The position numbers and the translations under genes were made by a program. A DNA stretch of 64,000 nt, taken from the NCBI GenBank assembly GCA_031213475.1, contig JARUPZ010000037.1:1800222-1864221 (forward strand), read 5' to 3'. The stretch's first letter is position 1; every line of letters starts with the position of its first letter. This document shows, piece by piece, positions 46,866 through 57,052 of the stretch. The notes beneath the pieces were generated by a model. That model saw only the letters and a list, made by a program, of their open reading frames with translations, ran no database searches and had not been told where the DNA came from. The stretch is from Nereocystis luetkeana. Its lineage: Eukaryota; Sar; Phaeophyceae; Laminariales; Laminariaceae.

Positions 46866-49800
46866 ATGTGCATCACGTGCATCAAGAGGGTCGACAAGCC
46901 GCTCTTCCTTACGCTCAGGACGGTGGCAACCGTGGCCACGTCCCTCGCGGTTCTAGCGCAGGAAGGCCACGCGTTTCACGTCAACACCATGCTCTCTACG
47001 GGCACTCGTACCGCCTTACGGCGCGCGTCTACAGCAGTGCCGCTGCAGCTGCTGCCCTTTGCCAGAAGAAGAGGAGCGCCAGCAGCAGCAGCATTAGCAG
47101 CGTTGAACTCTCGCCCTCCCATTACGGTTCGGCAATCCTACGCCCTCTCCATGCTGGCGTGGCAGGAAGGAGAAGAGCCTCGCGAGCGGCGGGAGGTCGA
47201 CCGAGGATTCAGCAGCAGCCGGGGAGGTGGCGGTGTGACTGATACGACTGACAGGAGCTTTAGCGGCGGCGCTCGCAATAACCGAAGCCCATCAGAAGGT
47301 AGAGGTGGCGGTAGGAGAGGAGGGGGCGAGTGGGGTGGCGACAGCTATGGCGATAGAGGCGGCGGCGGCGAGAGGCAGCAGAGGTTTTCTGGCGAGCGAG
47401 GCGGGCGCGGCAGGGGAGGAGGAAGTGGGGGCAGGTTTAGAGGAGGTGGTGGCAGCCGAGCGAACGATAGGTACGAGCAGAGAGGCAGGGGGGAGAGGGG
47501 TGGGGGCGGGGACTGGGACCAGGCAACAGACAGCAGAGGAGGCGGGCGGGGAGACGGGAGGGCGGGAGGGCGCAGCGGCTATAATTCCGACTTCGGAGAC
47601 AGGAGAAGCGGCGGCAGAAGCAGCAGCGAGTGGGACGACAGGGGAGGACGGGGAGGGCCCAGGGAGGGAGGTCGCGGTCGCTCCTTCGGCAGCCGTGGTC
47701 CTCCTCGCGGAGGGGAGATGAGGCGGGGAGCGGGACGCGTCTCCAGGAGCAGCGACGGACCGTCCCGCGCGTGGACTCCGGAGCTCGGCGGTGATGACGC
47801 CGATGTTGTGGCGTATGGAGGCCAGAGGGGGGGGGGGCGGCGGCGCGAGGGCACTGATCGATATGTCGACCGGGATGACGCAGGGTACGGTGGTGACTAC
47901 GGGGAGGAAAACAAGGGGGACTTGGAGGAGCAGGCGGGGGGGCGGAGGGTGGAAGGGTCGACCCCTGCTTCGGAGTGGATGAGGGGAGAACTATGTGAGA
48001 ACGTTGGGAGAGTGGTGTTTTATTTGTCGTGCTTTTTTGCAGTAGGAACGGTACGAGTGGGAAGGGACGGTCATGGGTAATGGGTGGGTCATCGGTCATG
48101 ATTCGAAACATGCACGTAACGGTCATGATTCGCCACAATGTGTCGCGATTCGTGAGTCACTGAAGAAAGTGGCTCTTACTGCGTACAACATTCAAGGAAG
48201 GGCTGGCTAGGGTGTACCGGTACCCGAGGTATTTTTGGTTGGCGTACCGAAGTTACCGAAGTGTCGGGTACAGGTATGAGTTCATACCGAACCTTACCGG
48301 AGTGTTCGGTAGGATGTTGAAGCCGTACCGAACCTTGCGGCAGACCTCGGTAGGTATTTACCGAGAAAATCTCCCCGGTGTACTTACCAGGTAGGTACGT
48401 ACCCTACCGATCACATCCTTGGAAGGATATATTTTCAACCTTCGACGCCAAACGTTCCAAGCATTGTAAATCGACCTAGTAAAACGGCAGCCAACAATGC
48501 GGTGCCGCGTTTCGCCCTGATTGCATGATTGGACCAAGACCTTGTGGAGCTGCCGCCGAGCATTCGTTGCTCGTTGGAGCCCAAGCACCAAAGTGGTCCT
48601 CTGTGTTCCCTGCTGCACCAACACTGCCTCGAGGTTTGTATACAACCGCGCCATCCTGAATTGTTCATAGCAGCGGCTTGCTGTCTAAAATCCACGCCTT
48701 GCACACCTCAACAACCTCCAACAACTCGATGAGTCAAATATTTCTTGATTTGAGAAACCAGGAGATAGTGTCACTGGTTGCTCGAAACTGAAAAATTGGC
48801 CTTGGATAACCCTGAGCACCCATGCTTCCTGTTGGAATGTCAACGCCTTGAACTGACTCCATGGACGGAATACGACGGTACGTCAGCAGCGGGGTATTGT
48901 ATCGTCGGGGAGACGATTCTGGACTAACAAGTAACGAGTGCACAGCATTCCACGAGCTCAGCAAATACATAAGTTGGGTTCAGCAGGCGAGTAGGCACAT
49001 TCGCGTCTCATATCGTAGCACCACCGTGGCAGGCTGAGTTATATCCAGCCTCCAGTCGCACTCGAGACTACAGTACTGTAAAAGTGAAATTTCCCGAGAT
49101 TCTTCCAAAGATGAGAAGAAAAAAAAAAACGACCTGCGTACCAGGTACCAGTAGGTGTTATTTTATTACCAGGATATACAGAAATATGTATTGTCTGCCA
49201 GTATGAAAATCCTGTATATAGATGCGTCAATACGCGGTAACCACTATTGATACTACGGGCGTACCGTTAAACCCCTCGCTGTGGTTTCGGTTACCCGTTT
49301 TCTGATCACCAAGCATCGCCTATTCCGCCGCTCTTTCTCACCCTCAGCCAACTACCAGTCGGAGCTCACTCCGGGCCAGAACATAGACGAGGACACGAAC
49401 TTCGACATGGTGTACGGCATTGCCCCCGTGCTCAACGCGCTACGTAACGACAGACGCGAGAAGCTCGGGCTGTACTGCCAAGATGGAGTGGCGCCGGCGA
49501 ATAAGAAAGATCGCGCCGCTGCCAACACCATCTACGACCTCGCGAGGGAGTCCGACGTCATGTGAGGCGTTCCTACCGTGGAGCCTGTCGCTGTTGCGCG
49601 ATGCGTTTTACTGACTTGATTTCGTCTTTTTTTTTTGGAAGACGGCTGATCGTAAATTATATTTGTGTGGGCTGATGCCGATACCTGCTTGCTTTGCGTG
49701 GAAGACGTCATGTCTGCGATGGGGGCCATGAGCACGAGCGAGGGTTTTCGATTCAGCGAGGGGAACGTATCCCTGTACCGTGTGCTACGAAGTTAAACTC

Positions 49801-51008
49801 TCCTCCGCCGCCTTCAGAAACAGCGAATCCACCGAACCGGACAGTAGCGTACCAGGTACCGCGTATGTCCCACATTACCCCCCACCTCTGTATGAGCCGT
49901 GATGGCAATGGAGAAGCGAGGGTTGGCGTATTGTATATTTTGCGACCGGGGTTCCCTCTCGTCCTATCCTTGGCTGCCAACTTGGAAACAAAAATGCGAG
50001 TAAATGATGCGTCGCCTCCTTCATGGGAGGGATGCCGTTGTGTTGCTCCGACGCCTGGCGCGTGCATGCCTTTGACAACCCGATGGCGCCAACCTCTCTA
50101 GTCGAAGCCCGAAAAACGAAAACAACGCAATGCTCGTGGTTCCCTGTTTCATCATATTAGTATTAATAATATTCGCCTGCTGCACGCTACGATACGCCTC
50201 GCGCAGGATGACCACGACGGACAAGGGCTACCTAAACACGCTCTGCGGGAACCGCCCCCACCAGGGCTTCATCCTGAAGGCGCGCCCGCTAGACTTCGAG
50301 CCGATCCTCTTCCTGCCGCGCGTCGAGGACAACTCCACCCCCCCTTCCAAGGTGACCAACGCCGACATCGAATCTGCCCCCTCTACGGCAGAGGCAACGG
50401 ATAACGGCGACGACCAAGAAGACGGTGACGAAGAGGGGGCCGCGAAGGTCGCGCGAGCACCAGCCGCGCCCCTGGGCGCGGCAAACGGGCAAGTCTGGCT
50501 AGCCCTAGACGAGGTCACGGACCCGCAAAACTTCGGTGCGCTCCTCCGGTCGGCCCACTTTTTCGGCGCCAGTGGAGTCGTGGCCTGCGCCAAGAACTCG
50601 GCGTCTCTGACGGCCACGGTGAGCAAGTCGAGCGCCGGCGCGGTGGAGGTGATGCGGGTCCACTCGACGGCGAACATGATGCGCTTCCTCAAGCGGAGCC
50701 GGGAGAACGGCTGGCGCGTGGTGGGCACCGCGGTAACCGAGAGTTCGGCCCCTCTGTACGACCTGCCGGCGGGCCCGGACGCGCCTCCAACCATCGTGGT
50801 GCTGGGGAACGAGGGCTACGGAGTGCGCACCAACGTGCTGAGAGAGTGCGAGTTTCTGGTGGAGGTGACGGGGGCGGGCGGGGGCGCCGAAGCGGAGGGC
50901 GCGGCGGCGTCTACAGTGGACTCGCTTAACGTTAGCGTCACGGGAGGGGTCATGCTGTTCCACTTGCTCGCCGCGACGAAGGCAGCGGTGGCGCCGACCA
51001 CGGCGTAG
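46866..51008 (+). CDS. SpoU/TrmH-family rRNA 2'-O-ribose methyltransferase (MRM1/RlmB-like), organellar
   Basis: Three exons: 46866-47994, 49348-49561 and 50207-51008 (TAG), phases agreeing, 714 residues. It probably methylates the 2'-OH of a guanosine in organellar large-subunit rRNA using S-adenosylmethionine, as RlmB and MRM1 do. Residues about 396-480 (MVYGIAPVLNALRNDRR, then NRPHQG) match the substrate-binding domain. The SpoU domain follows, with motif 1 LDEVTDPQNFGALLRSA near residue 547, motif 2 LGNEGYGV near 647 and motif 3 LNVSVTGGVMLFHL near 688; this is the trefoil-knot SAM site. Residues roughly 110-370 are Gly/Arg/Ser-rich with RGG-like repeats, far longer than in bacterial relatives. 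The first 40 residues have a hydrophobic run and an A-F junction (GHAFHVN) resembling the heterokont plastid signal. In-frame ATGs at 46611 and 46989 are alternative starts; the latter would give a mitochondrial-type leader. The exon 1 donor (CTAT|GTGAGA) was chosen by phase and is the least certain boundary. Confidence 0.85.
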
Positions 51009-53410
51009 GAGAAATGGAAGCCACGGCGGGCAGTGGTATTTGGAAGAAAGGGAGGGGGGGTCGTCGTTGAAGGTTACAGTCCAGCATAGACTTGAAGGAG
51101 GGGGGGCGGGTACTCGCGTCATGCATGGCCGTAGTCGTATGGCGATACTCGTAGAAGGGGGGGGGGTTGTTGATGCGAGAATTCAACATGGACTTGGTTT
51201 TATTCCACGAGCTCGGCAATATGTGGAGGCCCGGGTATTGAGCTGTTACAATGATAACGGGTTTAGGAATTGCTACCCGCAGGTGCCTTTCGCCGAAATT
51301 ATGGAGTCACTACGTACTGGGTGGTCGATGGATAGTGTTGTGGACAGATACCGGCGACCCGGCAGGCTTGCTGGCAACTGTGACTTTTCGGGGGGAAAGC
51401 TGGAAAAAAAAAGGAAAATTTAACCCACACGCCTCAACGCGCTCTGGACGGGGGAGGCATCACGGCATCATGGTTTCCAAATGATCATGGACGTTTTCCC
51501 TAATTTGAACGCACGCTCCCTTTGTGTTTTTTTGCAAACCTGTTCAAGACCGCGCCGTTGTTCTCGGAGACACTGCTTGGAAATTGTGTCGAATTTAAAA
51601 AAAAACGGTGGTGGAACGTTTTAAGATAAGGCTGTTTTCTATGTGGTTCGATTTTTGAGCTTCAGAATTTGACCCGATCGCATTTTCAAAAATGTGAACT
51701 TGGCAAATCGAAACGATGTTTCTATGCGGAAAAAAAGCGGATTTATTGTGCGTGCAGAGATTCGAGCAAGCGGCGAGACCAACTGCTGTTGTTGTGGTCT
51801 GGCGCTGCGAAGAGACGCGCTGGGTGCGCCGCACTGCGCGTAGGACCCAAACGCCCAAGCCAACGCTGGCTGCCTTTGGTCTGGCGGCGAAGAGACGTGC
51901 CGAGTGCGATAGTTTCAACATGTCTTTGGTATGTTGTATTTCACAAAGTGACTGGCTGCTGCTGCTGCTGCTGCTGTACGAGTCTACGAGTACGTTTCCA
52001 CGGGAGGTGCGCGCCGGGTGTGCTTCTCTTGGTCTCTAGGCCCACGCCAACCGAATGTAGTCTGGCCACGGAGAGGCGCGCCGCCAGCCGACCGCTCGTC
52101 GGGCGCGAAGCAACGTCGCTATACAGCTGTGTCACCATCCAACTAATCGATAGTTCTGCTGCTGCTGCTGCTTGTTGTCTTGAATTTAGAGACCATGCCA
52201 TTTTTTTATTTGAAAATCTGATGATCCAAGTCGCCGGATTTTGGGCCATAACCCGACGACTTGGGGTATCGGATTCTCAATCGGATTTTTCGGAGTGCAT
52301 AAGCAGGTGCTTTCGTTTGTGAGATCGAAAAATAAAACTCTGACGCTCGAAATCGAACCGCATAGGAAACAGCCTAAGAGACGAAGATCGTGACTGTTTG
52401 GGGCTTTATTTCACGAATCGAGCTGCGTGCTGATCACGGTGTTAAACGCGAAGCAACAACCACGATTCGTGTGTTTTATGTAAGCCATGGCTATTGAATA
52501 TAAAACAGAGTGCTTTATCAGGGAACAGCGTAGAAACCAACGCGGCAATTAAATGGGCGCTGCGCTCCGCCGTCAAACTCCGAGTGAGTGTTCCGAAGCG
52601 CGTGGGTGGACTTGAGCTGACGCCCAATCTCCTAATGCATCTCAGCGCCATCCTCCCAGCGTCATTCTACAACCGCGTTATGAAAAAAAACGTCAAACAA
52701 GCCCTGTTACATCTGCAACTCCCTCGCGGAAGGAACTACTGTAGGTCAAACTCGTAGGTCAAACTCCGACCAACAGCAGCACACACCCGTAACAACACAC
52801 ACCACAATGGGAGTTCCTAGTACACACTATGCATGTCTTCAAGCAGCAGCGAGGGCACACACGCGGCAAAACTGTCAATCCTGTCAAGCCACTAACGCAA
52901 CTACGTCCCGAAGCAGGTATCCGCTGGCCCGAGCGAGAGGTGTACGCAGTAAGTCCTTGGGCTAACTATACCCACGCTTCCGTGATGCTATAGCTCATCA
53001 GCAGCTCCTTGTTCACGTGAAAACACTGGTGGTGAAAGCGAGGCATGCACACGGGGGGGGGGGCGGGGATGGGGGGCGTAATCAATTCGTTGCTTGTCTT
53101 GGTAGTTTGACCATTGACCACGCAGGCCATCCGAGATGTCGCGGGGGCGGTTGAACTAGGACAGGTGCAGCAGACGAACGGGTACACTAGGTGGTGCAAA
53201 TGGGGCTTGAGAATGAAGGGGCCAGTGAAAAAAATAGCCCTTCATCCGACGAGAAAGAAAACGGCTACGGGACGGTTAAAGCAGGACAGGCGCCGCTCCA
53301 TCATCGCCCGTGGGTGCCGCTGCTGCCTTCGAGGGCAACCAACATCAGGTTTAAAAAAAGCAAATAATAAGTCCTGATCTATGTACGACGCTTCAGCTAC
53401 ATACATATAT

Positions 53411-53484
53411 CGCCCCGTGGTTCAAGTGGTTAACCTCGAATTCTACTTGTGTTTGAGTCCTGGGTTCGAGCCCCAGGTGGGTCG
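53411..53484 (+). tRNA. tRNA-like sequence, probably a tRNA pseudogene or SINE head
   Basis: The 74-base stretch has tRNA proportions. An A-box-like TGGTTCAAGTGGTTAA is followed by a perfect T-arm, CTGGG-TTCGAGC-CCCAG, which is the B box. The variable loop is five bases and the anticodon loop seven (CTACTTG). A T-run at 53488-53491 could end Pol III transcription. The D stem does not pair, the acceptor stem pairs poorly and the anticodon stem is weak, so it is probably not a working tRNA. Confidence 0.4.
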
Positions 53485-54057
53485 GACTTTTGACTTTATT
53501 TGCAAAAATAAAAATAAAAAGGATTCAATTGTTGAGAGCGCCTTGCAGCGTGGGTAGGCACAATTCGATGCGAGTCGACGAGGGAAGAGAAGGCTGAAAT
53601 CTTCTCGCGATAAAAATGAAGGCACGTACCGTAGCGGGAAGGGGGGAGAAGAGCCTGCTATGTGACCCCGGATCTGAGTTACGAGTTGGAAGGAGAGAGA
53701 GAAGAAGATGTGCGAAGACAATAAATGGGATGAGCAAAAAAAAACAAAAAAAAATGTATAAGAGCTAATATGATCAGCTGTGAGATCTGGTGAGATCGAG
53801 GACTTCTTCCAGACTCACCTTTGTAAGCGGTGCGTGGTACTTCGATCACGTACTACGGGATTTGCGCGTACAACCTCATGCAGAGTGGACACCGGGCACC
53901 ACTGTGGCCGGGAACGCAAGCTCCGTTTTACAGCGATATCAGATTTGAAACGAGTACTATACTCGCGGTTAGAGTGGTATCCCTTCTGGAGGGGAACAAA
54001 GCCTGAAGCTGCGGAACTCAGGGACAGGAGGGAGGTACTCGACAGGAGAGATGTGCT

Positions 54058-54282
54058 CGATCTACTGCATGGCCGTAGTCGTATGACCGTACACCCTCGC
54101 TTCCCTACGATGCCGGGACGGAGCACGCCGGGTTCTTACCGACCTGAGAGGCATTGCTCGCATCAAGCGCAAAGCGCCGGGAGGTGTCCGGCGAGTCGTA
54201 TGAGGAGTGAGCTGCATCCTCTGCTAAGAACCGCTTGTGAGGCGGACTTGCATATTGATTACAGCTTCAACGAGTTGATGGG
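54058..54282 (+). repeat. Family D dispersed repeat, copy 5
   Basis: GCATGGCCGTAGTCGTATGA through AAGAACCGCTTGTGAGGCGG. It is followed directly by copy 6 in the same orientation. Confidence 0.78.
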
Positions 54283-54297
54283 GGGAAGGTACTCCAT

Positions 54298-54785
54298 ATC
54301 ATGCATGGCCGTAGTGGTACGATCATAGACCCATCCCTACAACGCCGGGACGGAGCACGCCAGGCTTTCACCGACCATGCAGACATTGCTTGCACCAAGC
54401 GCGAAGCGCCGTGAGGTTGTTCGGCGGGTGGCACGGAGGGTGAGCTGCATCCTACTAAGAACCGCTTGTGAGGCGGACTTGCATATGGGCAACAACTTCA
54501 ATGAGTTATTTCACTTTCCGGTGCGGCCGCTTCCACAGATAGCAATGGGATTACTACTCTGTATGTAACTGCCTCGTAGGTGCCTTACCATAAACACTAC
54601 GTGATGCAACCGTTCTCCTTGTGCGGAGTAAAGGTTCTCCACCCCGCAAAAAGGATCTACTAAGTATTGATATAACTCGATTGCCAAAAACAAAAACAAA
54701 AAAGGTAGCCTGGTTGTCTAGCTCACGCAGCGAGCGGCATGTTTTACAGTGCCGTTGACAACCGACGCCAACCCAACCTACTGTG
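54298..54785 (+). repeat. Family D dispersed repeat, copy 6 (long form)
   Basis: Same order as the 35 kb copy, including the 3' GAGCGGCATGTTTTACAGTG block. Together the two long copies define an element of about 490-550 bp. Confidence 0.78.
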
Positions 54786-55239
54786 TACGAGGTATATAAT
54801 GGGGGAAGGGATGGTGGGGTATATATGTTACGTGTGCCAAACCTAGTAGATGCGCGCTACGATCGACGGAGCTGCAGACCAAACGTACTTACGAGCAAGT
54901 CGGTCACACTGAAACCTGCCGATTCGGTCCAACTCAACACCTCCACAAACATACCGACATACCACGGCCTCCATGCATCTTCCAACGGCCACAGCATAAA
55001 CCTCAGCTGAGCCATTCAACGCGCGCGCAGATTGTTGAAAATGAAACCCGGCAGAATGGCCGCGCCCATGCGAAAAGTCGGGGTGTATCATCCCCCACGT
55101 TCTGGGTAGCTCATATTAGCGCGGTCGCAAAAATACGCGCTGGTTATTTTGTCTCTTACCCCCCCTCGCCGTTCCCGCCTCGCCTCAAGCCCCTCTCACC
55201 AGCGGGAAAGACACACCAAGACGGAGTTGGGATTCTCTC

Positions 55240-55440
55240 AACCCTATTAGGACTGCAGTCCCGTTGTGGGGGCAAACCAGTCAAATCATAAGTAGTTTAT
55301 CCCCCAAACGGGGCTGCAGTCCTATTACGGGGGACCATAGTTAGTAGGACCTATGGTATATATAAAAACCTATATATTTAACCATTTTTACTAACAATAT
55401 TTGGTCCTATTAACTATGGTCCCCCGTAATAAAAGGGTTG
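55240..55440 (+). mobile_element. Family B hairpin element, copy 4, split by a family A insertion
   Basis: Left arm and centre are at 55240-55324. The right end AAAGGGTT resumes at 55432 after the family A copy at 55325-55429. Confidence 0.8.
55325..55429 (+). mobile_element. Family A 105-bp MITE, copy 3, nested in a family B hairpin
   Basis: Flanked by TA (55323-55324 and 55430-55431) and inserted into the right arm of the family B element at 55240-55440. Removing 105 bp plus one TA restores the B arm, so the B element was there first. Confidence 0.88.
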
Positions 55441-55676
55441 ATAACGTGTGCTACGGTACGGGTTATATAAATATACCCAATGTTTAGGGTCCTCACAAAA
55501 GGAGCTTGACTTATAATACTTCGAAGTATATGTATATCATTGTACGTCTTCCAAGAACAAAAAATAATTCGAGAAAAAATGGAAGGGTAAATCTCTGCCT
55601 ATCCGTAGGGCATTATTCGGATTGTATTGCGCAATAATATGGCACGCCCTATTCAACAAGGAGGCGTGCCTTACTA

Positions 55677-55781
55677 TTACGGGGGACCATAGTTAATAGG
55701 ACCGAATATTGTTGGTAAAAATGGTTAAATGTATAGGTTTTTATGTATACCATAGGTCCTATTAACTATGGTCCCCCGTAA
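55677..55781 (-). mobile_element. Family A 105-bp MITE, copy 4
   Basis: Reverse-oriented copy, 105 bp, flanked by TA (55675-55676 and 55782-55783), only 247 bp from copy 3. The arms are TTACGGGGGACCATAG and its exact complement. Confidence 0.86.
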
Positions 55782-55889
55782 TAGGTAGTTTAGTCCCGTA
55801 GTTCCCTAGTGCCCTTCAGGAGTATATTAACCTCTCTGGGACCCCAACACAGCGACCAAAAACAACAACTGCAGTTCGGTGTTATCAAA

Positions 55890-56030
55890 CCGTCTACGAG
55901 CATAGCGTGAGCGCCGAGCAGTACGGGTATATAGGTAGGTGCAGTAGGATCATGTTGCTTGCGCCCGTGCGGTGCGACTCCTCGGCAGACACTGCACCGA
56001 TTTGTATCACCCCCCACAAACGCAGTGAGT
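55890..56030 (+). repeat. Family I dispersed repeat, copy 2
   Basis: GTCTACGAGCATAGCGTGAG, GAGCAGTACGGG, GCCCGTGCGGTGCGAC, CCGATTTGTATCACCCCC, then GTGGCCGTTGCTG. Confidence 0.5.
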
Positions 56031-56089
56031 GGCCGTTGCTGTGATCATCAACTCTTCTGATCGTCAGTTTTTTTTCTCTCTTAAGTCTC

Positions 56090-56186
56090 TTACACCTTTT
56101 AGAACCGCAGTCCCGTTTTGGGGATAAATCACTCAAATTAGAAGTAATTTGTCCCAAAAACGGGACTGCGGTCCTAAATGGGTTAA
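56090..56186 (+). mobile_element. Family B hairpin element, copy 5
   Basis: TTTTAGAACCGCAGTCCCG on the left, CGGGACTGCGGTCCTAAA on the right, with a short AT-rich centre. Confidence 0.78.
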
Positions 56187-57052
56187 GTGTCCCAAAAGGG
56201 TTCATAAACAGTCGCACTTATTTTGCCGAAAAAATAAATATTTCGTACGAAGGCGTTGCTTAGATTATATTGTCCAACAACAAGGCAAGTCTTAATGGGT
56301 AGTTCCCTCAGCGCCATTAAGGAGCCTAATAATAATCAGTTCCAGTGAAAGTTTGGGCAACATGTGCTGTATGTTTACCCCTATCGCGTCATGCTTGCTT
56401 GGACAAGGTTGCATGCAGCACACGATGCGCGCTCAGATTTAACGTACTCTTGAATTGCGCGGTAGGCTGGCCCCACCTTTTGCCTTATGAGGCAATATTC
56501 TCAGACCGGTGAAGCTCAAGTGAGCGACCATTCGTATACCGGCCAGCACGATACTCTTACTATTCATAGTGTATTCGTTTTGGGACTACGTAGTGCACAT
56601 AAATGCTGGTCGGGAGTTGCACGAACAAATTATTCGAAGTAGTGTTTCGGATGAGATATTGATTGTGAGGCACTACCCCTATAAGGCACCACCCTTGTAA
56701 GGCACCACCCTTGTAAGGCACCACCCTTGTAAGGCACGCCACCCATGTAAGGCACCACCCTTGCCCTGGCGTTTCTCTCGTTGGCGCGCAATATTGAAGA
56801 CCGGGCGTGGCCAGGGCGTTGAGCTGCTGCACTGCACACGTGTCTTCTGATGTTCTGATTTCGAGGGTAAAACACCGTTACAAAATGAGAACAAAACACA
56901 TGGTTTCTTGAGCCATCATGGGCGTCGATCACGACGGCCCTCCCGCAATATCTGTAAAGAACTATATCGAAGCGCATGCCCTGGCAGCGACTGAGCACGT
57001 TGAGTGGACCTCTGTGATAGCAGGGACCCCGCTCAGCGCATTGCGCGCTCAC

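Larger units (their letters stand above)
51009..57052. other. Intergenic region between the methyltransferase and ATG12
   Basis: Besides listed repeats and the tRNA-like sequence, 51790-52110 holds a degenerate repeat of GGTCTGGCGCTGCGAAGAGA-type units (about 51797, 51878 and 52058). Also present is a 16-bp tandem, GTAAGGCACCACCCTT, five units at about 56680-56765. The missing last exon of ATG12 should lie left of 57053; I did not find it. Confidence 0.5.

Noticed and set aside
47437-48138. 233-codon open frame on the minus strand
   Set aside because: It is the antisense of the Gly/Arg-rich methyltransferase exon, where low complexity keeps the other strand open as Pro/Arg/Ser-rich sequence.
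52494-52757. 87-codon plus-strand frame resembling a dehydrogenase tail
   Set aside because: Only a vague NAAIKWALR-type similarity; no Rossmann fold, YxxxK context or neighbouring exon was found.
54843-55091. 82-codon minus-strand frame considered as the last ATG12 exon
   Set aside because: It lacks the DGKLVVxY strand and the terminal Trp-Gly of ATG12.
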